This document shows positions 5,967-10,317 of a DNA stretch of 10,317 nucleotides, piece after piece. The DNA is taken from positions 1-10,317 of the forward strand of contig JAITQL010000230.1 in the NCBI GenBank assembly GCA_031288935.1. The letters are read 5' to 3'. Source of the DNA: Tannerella sp. (GTDB lineage Bacteria; Bacteroidota; Bacteroidia; Bacteroidales; Tannerellaceae). The position numbers were made by a program, and so were the translations under genes. Position 1 is the stretch's first letter; every line of letters begins with the position of its first letter. The notes under the pieces were generated by a model. The model did not search any database, was not told the origin of the DNA, and saw only the letters and a list, made by a program, of their open reading frames with translations.

Positions 5967-8007
5967 ATAATTCGGATTTTAATTTTTCGGCGGTTGTCTT
6001 TCCCTTTGCCACCAGCTGAATGCCGGACGGAAGAATACCGGACGGAAGGGCGCCGTACAGCCGGATAAAGGCGTCGACGCCGGAGGGCGACGCAAAGATG
6101 ATTTTTCGGTAGCCGGACAGGTCGGCCGCTTTCGCCGCCGCGTTGACCCGGTTGCTGTATGCCGGCGCCTCGGTCACGTCGTGACCCATTCCGGCCAGCG
6201 CTTCCGGGAGGTATTTCACCGCCCTGTCCGACCGGGGCAGCAGGATGCGCTGCGCCGGCTCTCCCGCGGCTGCGAAGGCGCGTACCAGCCCTTCGGCCGA
6301 TTCGTCGTCGGGTTGCAGATCGGGACGGATGCCGTGTTTGCGCAGTTCGGCCGCGGTAGTTTTCCCCACCGACGCAAAGCGAAGCGGCGCCAGCATCCGG
6401 ACGTCGGACTGCATCCGGTGAAAGGCTTCGAAAAAGTAGCGCACGCCGTAGCGACTGGTGAAGACGACCCACTGAAAGGTATCCAGCGCGCGCACGGCGT
6501 CGTACAGCGGCCCGCTGTCGGCAATCCGTCCGATTTCGATCAGGGGCGTATGCGTCACGTTGGCATCCGGGTCGTGCGTTCCGGCAGAGGTGCCGGTCAC
6601 CAGCACGGGTTGCGTCCGGGCGGCTCCGCTTTCAAAGGCCACCGTTTCGCCGACGAGGATCAGGATCGGCGTCGGGCAGTGAACCGCCGAGTACTGCAAC
6701 TCGCCGAGCGTGGAGAAGCACACCTTTTGATCGGGCATCGACACGTTGCTCACCAGTGCAACGGGCAGTTCCCGGCTGCGTCCGGCGGCAATCAGCCGTC
6801 CGGCAACGGCGGCGACGTGCGCCCCGCCCATGTAGTAAACCAGCGTGTCGGCATTGGGTGCGGGCGCCTGCAGTCCGGCATGTCCCGAGACAAACGCGAC
6901 GGACGACGCCCGCCCGCGGTGTGTAAGCGGGATGTGCGTGCAGGCCGCAGCGGCGATGCCTGCCGACACGCCCGGCACGACGTGCACCGCTACCAGACGG
7001 CGTTGCAGGAAGTCGATCTCTTCCCGTCCGCGGGCAAAGATCATCGGGTCGCCCCCCTTGAGGCGCACCGTTGTCCGTCCGGCGATGGCCGCCCGATAGA
7101 CCTGTTCGTTGATTTCGTCCTGATGAAAGCGGTGATGCCCCTTGCGCTTGCCGACGTTGATCTTTTCGCCCGGATAGCGCGACAGGCAGGCGTGGTCGAT
7201 CAACTCGTCGTGAAAGATCGCGTCCGCTTCGGCCAGCGCCCGGTCGCCGCCGATCGTCAGCAGGTCTCTATGCCCCGGGCCGAAGCCGACGAGCGTCACC
7301 CGTCCGTATTGCCGGCGGATGTCGCGGTCGCAAAACAGGGCGCCGAGTTCCGGGCGGTCTTTCCGTCCGACCAGAGCCAGATGGCCTTGCAGGGGATGGG
7401 TGCGGAAGGGAAGCGTCTCGGCCATGCGGCAACTTTCGCCCAGACGTTTCAGGGCGCAGGTAGCCACAACGAGGGCGTCGACGGCGCCACTGTCCACCTG
7501 CGCAAGACGTTCGCCGACCGTACCCCGGATGCTCACGATTTGCAAGTCGGGACGCCGCCGCAGGAGTTCATCCCTCCGCGTCGGCGAGCTTGTCCCCACA
7601 CGTGCGCCGGCCGGCAGCCCGTCCAGCGGCAAGTTGTCCCTGCTCACCAGCGCGTCGGTACGGTCTGCCGCCTCAAGCAACGCATACACGTCCAGTTCCG
7701 GAGGAAGCGGATACGGCAAATCCTTGGCCGAATGAACCGCCACATCCGCCTCGCCGCGAATCAGCAGTTCGTCCAGTTCACGGGTAAAGAAATCGGGCGG
7801 CACCCCGTTCCCTCCATCCCCGCCGGCATCCAGCAAAGAAATATGTTTGTTTTTGTCGCCACAGGAATCCACCGCAGTCAACCGGCAGTCAAGTTTCGGG
7901 AAAAACGAAAAAGCCTCTTCCACCTGAAGCAACGAAAGCGGACTTCTCCGGCCGACCACCCTTACTATTACACTATCCGTTCTTACTCCACACATACTAC
8001 CCAACAT
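5953..8007 (-). CDS. Trifunctional fusion: truncated hydroxymethylbilane synthase / uroporphyrinogen-III C-methyltransferase / uroporphyrinogen-III synthase
   Basis: The protein has 684 residues in three parts. Residues about 14-229 resemble HemC domains 1 and 2: VVGRRSPLSLLQ, VAVHSAKDLPYPLP (Asp96 matches the catalytic Asp), VGTSSPTRRDELL, SIRGTVGERL. It ends at HPLQGHLALVGRKDRPELG with no domain 3 and no EGGC cofactor-attachment cysteine. Residues about 236-455 are a complete SUMT/CobA: LVGFGPGHRDLLTI, RLKGGDPMIFARGREE, VPGVSAG, CTHIPLTHRG and PTPILILVGE. It would make precorrin-2 with S-adenosylmethionine. Residues about 466-684 are HemD-like (WVVFTSRYGVRYFFEAF, VGKTTAAELRKHGI, ILLPRSD, IIFASPSGVDAF). 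Start ATG 8007 is listed; ATG 7995 (MCGVRTDSVIV) is equally possible given the promoter at 8022-8052. SUMT and HemD assignments are firm. The HemC part is homologous, but its activity is doubtful. Confidence 0.93.
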   Translation of the reverse strand: MLGSMCGVRTDSVIVRVVGRRSPLSLLQVEEAFSFFPKLDCRLTAVDSCGDKNKHISLLDAGGDGGNGVPPDFFTRELDELLIRGEADVAVHSAKDLPYPLPPELDVYALLEAADRTDALVSRDNLPLDGLPAGARVGTSSPTRRDELLRRRPDLQIVSIRGTVGERLAQVDSGAVDALVVATCALKRLGESCRMAETLPFRTHPLQGHLALVGRKDRPELGALFCDRDIRRQYGRVTLVGFGPGHRDLLTIGGDRALAEADAIFHDELIDHACLSRYPGEKINVGKRKGHHRFHQDEINEQVYRAAIAGRTTVRLKGGDPMIFARGREEIDFLQRRLVAVHVVPGVSAGIAAAACTHIPLTHRGRASSVAFVSGHAGLQAPAPNADTLVYYMGGAHVAAVAGRLIAAGRSRELPVALVSNVSMPDQKVCFSTLGELQYSAVHCPTPILILVGETVAFESGAARTQPVLVTGTSAGTHDPDANVTHTPLIEIGRIADSGPLYDAVRALDTFQWVVFTSRYGVRYFFEAFHRMQSDVRMLAPLRFASVGKTTAAELRKHGIRPDLQPDDESAEGLVRAFAAAGEPAQRILLPRSDRAVKYLPEALAGMGHDVTEAPAYSNRVNAAAKAADLSGYRKIIFASPSGVDAFIRLYGALPSGILPSGIQLVAKGKTTAEKLKSELYETI

Positions 8008-8021
8008 CTCGAATCAGGCCG

Positions 8022-8052
8022 CAAAAGTAACCGGAATAAAGCCAAAAACAAA
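8022..8052 (-). promoter_or_regulatory. Bacteroidetes-type promoter of the hem-cys operon
   Basis: On the minus strand, TTTG (8052-8049) is followed by exactly 19 bases and then TACTTTTG (8029-8022). This is a full match to the -33 TTTG / -7 TAnnTTTG Bacteroidetes consensus. Transcription would start about 8015-8018, giving a leader of roughly 10 bases to ATG 8007 or 20 to ATG 7995. No cobalamin riboswitch-like structure can fit in such a leader. Confidence 0.8.
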
Positions 8053-8256
8053 TACCTTGCAACGGGTATATTTCAAAACCCCGGCTCCCTCCCTCGCCCG
8101 GTTTAAATCCTGAAATCCACTCTCCAGCATGTACCCGTCCCGGGGTATCCCGTTCACCCGCCCGGCCAACCCGTTTTCGTAACAGTGATACTCTTCCGCC
8201 ATGCTGATTTTCATCCCCTTTCGAGTCGGCAACTTCGCGTTGGGAAGACACGTTTT
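8053..8256. other. Intergenic region between divergent promoters, no gene recognised
   Basis: This is the sequence between the minus-strand hem promoter and the plus-strand ATPase promoter. Two overlapping minus-strand open frames of 84 and 98 codons cross it, but neither resembles a known protein, both run across the two promoters, and their compositions are unremarkable. I see no RNA gene, terminator or strong inverted repeat here. Confidence 0.5.
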
Positions 8257-8287
8257 TTTGCCGGTTAAAGGAAAAGCGCTACCTTTG
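8257..8287 (+). promoter_or_regulatory. Bacteroidetes-type promoter of the ATPase gene
   Basis: TTTG at 8257-8260, a 19-base spacer, and TACCTTTG at 8280-8287 match the Bacteroidetes -33/-7 consensus exactly. The start of transcription should be near 8291-8294, about 11-14 bases before ATG 8305. This placement excludes the in-frame GTG at 8287 as a start codon, because it lies within the -7 element. Confidence 0.82.
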
Positions 8288-8304
8288 TGCAAATTGAACA
8301 TGCG

Positions 8305-9486
8305 ATGCACAATTTACACGAATTTATCAGGAGGCGTTTGGAACCGGACATTTATAAACGCTTGAACATCTTCCCGGCCGTATTGATTCTGGGTTCGAGG
8401 CAGTGCGGGAAATCTACCTTGGTCAAAATGTTGGCGCAGGGAAAGGATCATTTTGTTTATCTTGACCTGCAAAATGCCGCCGACATAAACAAACTGACCG
8501 AACCGGCGCTGTTTTTTGAGGCAAACGACCCTTCGGTACTGTGTCTGGACGAGATACAGTCGGTTCCCCATCTGTTTTCCGCACTGCGCAGCGAAATCGA
8601 CCGCAATCGCCGTCCGGGACGTTTCATCTTGCTTGGCTCCGCTTCGCAGGAGCTGATTCAAAAATCATCGGAAAGTCTGGCCGGCAGAATCGGAATCGTT
8701 GAACTGTCGCCTTTTTCGATAGACGAACTGATGCTTCACAATGCCGAAACGGACTTGCATGTCTGTTGGAACAGAGGAGGCTATCCCGAAAGTTTTCTGG
8801 CGGCCGACGATGAAAGCAGTTGCCTGTGGCGCGAAGATTTTATCAAAACCTACGTGCAACGGGATATTCCGCAGCTGGGCTTTCAAATTCCCGCCGTGCA
8901 GATACGCCGTTTCATGACTTTGTGCGCCCACCTGTCGGGGCAGTTGCTCAACACGTCCAAAATCGGCGAATCGCTGGGCATGGCGCATACTACCGTGAGA
9001 AGATACATCGACCTGCTGGAACAGACGTTTCTGATCCGCACGCTTCCGCCCTTTGAAACCAACGAAAAAAAGCGGCTGGTAAAGTCGCCGAAACTGTATG
9101 TCCGAGACACCGGCATGTTGCATCAGCTGCTGCAAATCGGGGATTACAATTCGCTGCTGGGAAACCCCGTTTTCGGCGCATCGTGGGAAAGTTTCGTGGT
9201 CGAAACCCTGTGTTCGGTTTTCAACGACTGCCGATTCTCGTTCTACCGGAGCGCTACGGGCGACGAACTGGACTTGATCATCCAAAAAGCGGAAACAACT
9301 ATCGCCGTGGAATGCAAGGCGTCTGCCGCACCGCAGGTTACAAAAGGATTCTGGCGGGCCATCGAATTTGTGAAACCGCAAAAATCATTTGTAATCGCCC
9401 CCGTCAAGGCAAATTATCCGATACATGAACATGTGGAAGTTTGCGGATTGAACGGGGCGCTGGCAAAACTTTCCGGGTTGCTTTGA
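8305..9486 (+). CDS. ATP-binding protein, AAA_14 domain plus DUF4143 domain
   Basis: The protein has 393 residues from ATG 8305. It shows Walker A GSRQCGKST (30-38), Walker B VLCLDEIQ (78-85), a sensor-like LLGSAS (109-114) and a helix-turn-helix-like segment (KIGESLGMAHTTVRRYIDLL, 219-238). The C-terminal part carries E300, then GDELDLII and IAVECKA (Asp320/Glu321/Asp323, Glu336, Lys338). That pattern resembles the E/D...ExK core of PD-(D/E)xK nuclease folds. The RNA or DNA target and true role of this widespread bacterial and archaeal family are not established, and many members occur as multiple copies per genome. Base composition is lower in GC (about 48% in a 60-base sample) than the neighbouring hem genes, which suggests separate acquisition. 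It is monocistronic between its own promoter and a convergent gene 87 bases downstream. Confidence 0.92.
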   Translation: MHNLHEFIRRRLEPDIYKRLNIFPAVLILGSRQCGKSTLVKMLAQGKDHFVYLDLQNAADINKLTEPALFFEANDPSVLCLDEIQSVPHLFSALRSEIDRNRRPGRFILLGSASQELIQKSSESLAGRIGIVELSPFSIDELMLHNAETDLHVCWNRGGYPESFLAADDESSCLWREDFIKTYVQRDIPQLGFQIPAVQIRRFMTLCAHLSGQLLNTSKIGESLGMAHTTVRRYIDLLEQTFLIRTLPPFETNEKKRLVKSPKLYVRDTGMLHQLLQIGDYNSLLGNPVFGASWESFVVETLCSVFNDCRFSFYRSATGDELDLIIQKAETTIAVECKASAAPQVTKGFWRAIEFVKPQKSFVIAPVKANYPIHEHVEVCGLNGALAKLSGLL

Positions 9487-9573
9487 CTGCACCTGCAATT
9501 CCATTTTCAGCAATATCGTGAAGGAAGAAACCGGGAGCGTTTCACGGCCTTTCGCGTGCCTGTCCGGCGTGTT

Positions 9574-10317
9574 TTAGAATCCCAGATCGGGATCGTTGTA
9601 TATCGCCAGACCGATTTGTTCCAGATTTTCATTCCGCCCGTTGTACCAGAGCATCCAGCGGTCTTTTTCCCGAATGGCGAAGGGTCGATAGCAGGCGCTT
9701 GCGTCCCAGTCGCCGGGAGTCGGGAAGATCACCGGATTGCCGGCGAAACGTACCCAGCCGGTGATGCCGTCGGGGGATTTTGCCATGCCGATCCGCGCAA
9801 GGTGTATATCCTGGAAGCCGATGTAAAACATCAGATAGTCTTTTTCCCGCTTGATAACCTGGGCGGCTGTTACTTTGTGCCGTTCCCATTCGAGGGCGGG
9901 GGCGGCGGAAAAGACGGGATTGCCGGCATGTTTTTCCCACCGCAGCCCGTCCGTGCTGACGGCGTAGCCGATGGCGTCAGGCTCGTACTGTTCGCCGCCG
10001 GAGTACCACATCTTGAATATTTTTTCCTGCCCGTCCCAAATGACGTGCGGACACATGACCGCCACCTTTTCCCATGCTTTTTCGGCGCCGAGAACCGGCT
10101 CGGCGCTGCGGCGGACGAAGGTTTTCCCGTCGGCGCCCGTCGCATAGCCTATCCACGAACGGCCGTCCGCCTGTCCGGTGTACCACAGGTGGTATATGCC
10201 GCCGACTTTGACGATTGCCGGACGGTTTATGTCCTTCTCCCACAGGGTCTCGCTGTTCGGAGCAAGTACGGTTTCGGGTTCCGACCAGTTCATTCCGTCG
10301 ACGCTGACGGACAGGGC
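9574..10317 (-). CDS. Beta-propeller protein resembling GH43/GH32-type glycosidases (N-terminal part outside window)
   Basis: The C-terminal 247 residues are visible. The frame is open to the window edge (ALSVSVDGMNWSEP), and the Met at 10293 is internal to a repeat, so the true start lies beyond 10317. The sequence is a series of similar blades: YHLWYTGQADGRSWIGYATG, KMWYSGGE..DAIGYAVSTDGLRWEKH..NPVF, YLMFYIGFQ..RIGMAKSPDG..GNPVIF and WMLWYNGRNENLEQIGLAI. Recurrent WY.G, IGYA.S.DG..W and NPV motifs are typical of the five-bladed propeller fold shared by glycoside hydrolase families 43, 32, 68 and 130. I cannot place the catalytic acids with confidence, so substrate and even activity are open. 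It ends DPDLGF with a TAA at 9576-9574, convergent with the ATPase gene. No clear terminator is seen in the 87-base gap. Confidence 0.72.
   Translation of the reverse strand, partial: ALSVSVDGMNWSEPETVLAPNSETLWEKDINRPAIVKVGGIYHLWYTGQADGRSWIGYATGADGKTFVRRSAEPVLGAEKAWEKVAVMCPHVIWDGQEKIFKMWYSGGEQYEPDAIGYAVSTDGLRWEKHAGNPVFSAAPALEWERHKVTAAQVIKREKDYLMFYIGFQDIHLARIGMAKSPDGITGWVRFAGNPVIFPTPGDWDASACYRPFAIREKDRWMLWYNGRNENLEQIGLAIYNDPDLGF

Noticed and set aside
2970..6068. Plus-strand open frames of 350, 327 and 341 codons opposite cysN, cysD and hemB
   Set aside because: Each mirrors a well-supported minus-strand gene almost end to end and shows no domain of its own; these are composition shadows.
6181..8106. 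A 641-codon plus-strand open frame antisense to the tetrapyrrole fusion
   Set aside because: It lies fully opposite a gene with three recognisable enzyme domains, has no recognisable protein features and is rich in Arg, Gln, Val and His. Long antisense frames are expected where GC-rich codon use suppresses stops.
8053..8286. Cobalamin riboswitch upstream of the precorrin-2 genes
   Set aside because: The best promoter lies only 15 bases upstream of the first possible start, leaving no room for an aptamer in the leader, and I see no B12-box-like segment.
8014..8310. Small minus-strand gene of 98 codons between the divergent promoters
   Set aside because: It spans both promoters and the ATPase start, has no recognisable similarity, and a competing open frame overlaps it in another phase.
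9487..9573. Bidirectional terminator between the convergent ATPase and propeller genes
   Set aside because: No stem followed by a T-run could be found on either strand in this gap.

Overview
The window looks like a chromosomal stretch from a GC-rich member of the Bacteroidota, probably Bacteroidales. Four things point there: promoter -7 elements of the form TAnnTTTG with a TTTG 19 bases upstream; A-rich leaders with almost no Shine-Dalgarno pairing; an ECF sigma factor followed by a single-pass protein carrying an outer-membrane beta-barrel domain; and an AAA ATPase of the type with a C-terminal DUF4143 domain. I do not name a genus.

Layout. (1) 1-2524, plus strand: the end of an ECF sigma factor gene, a trans-envelope (inner-membrane helix, Pro/Glu-rich linker, beta-barrel) protein, and an unrecognised lipoprotein. 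A strong intrinsic terminator follows at 2577-2615. (2) 2619-8007, minus strand, read from high to low coordinates: a three-enzyme fusion (hydroxymethylbilane synthase-like, uroporphyrinogen-III C-methyltransferase, uroporphyrinogen-III synthase), then hemB overlapping it by 14 bases, then cysD and cysN. The block starts from a well-formed promoter at 8022-8052. The cysN reading frame ends in six tandem 21-base repeats that add a heptapeptide tail. (3) 8305-9486, plus strand: an ATPase/DUF4143 gene of visibly lower GC with its own near-consensus promoter, divergent from the hem-cys block. (4) 9574-10317, minus strand: the C-terminal part of a beta-propeller protein resembling GH43/GH32-type glycosidases, running off the window edge.

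How the genes fit together. HemB makes porphobilinogen, and the fusion protein carries the activities leading through uroporphyrinogen III to precorrin-2, the precursor of siroheme and of cobalamin. CysD and CysN activate sulfate to APS. Siroheme is the prosthetic group of assimilatory sulfite reductase, so one transcript could supply both the first step of sulfate assimilation and the cofactor for its last reduction. The main oddity is the hydroxymethylbilane synthase part of the fusion: it stops before domain 3, the domain with the cysteine that anchors the dipyrromethane cofactor, and one of two conserved cofactor-binding arginines aligns with threonine. Whether it is active is the best question in this window. 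The sigma factor and barrel protein look like a cell-surface signalling pair of a kind common in this phylum.
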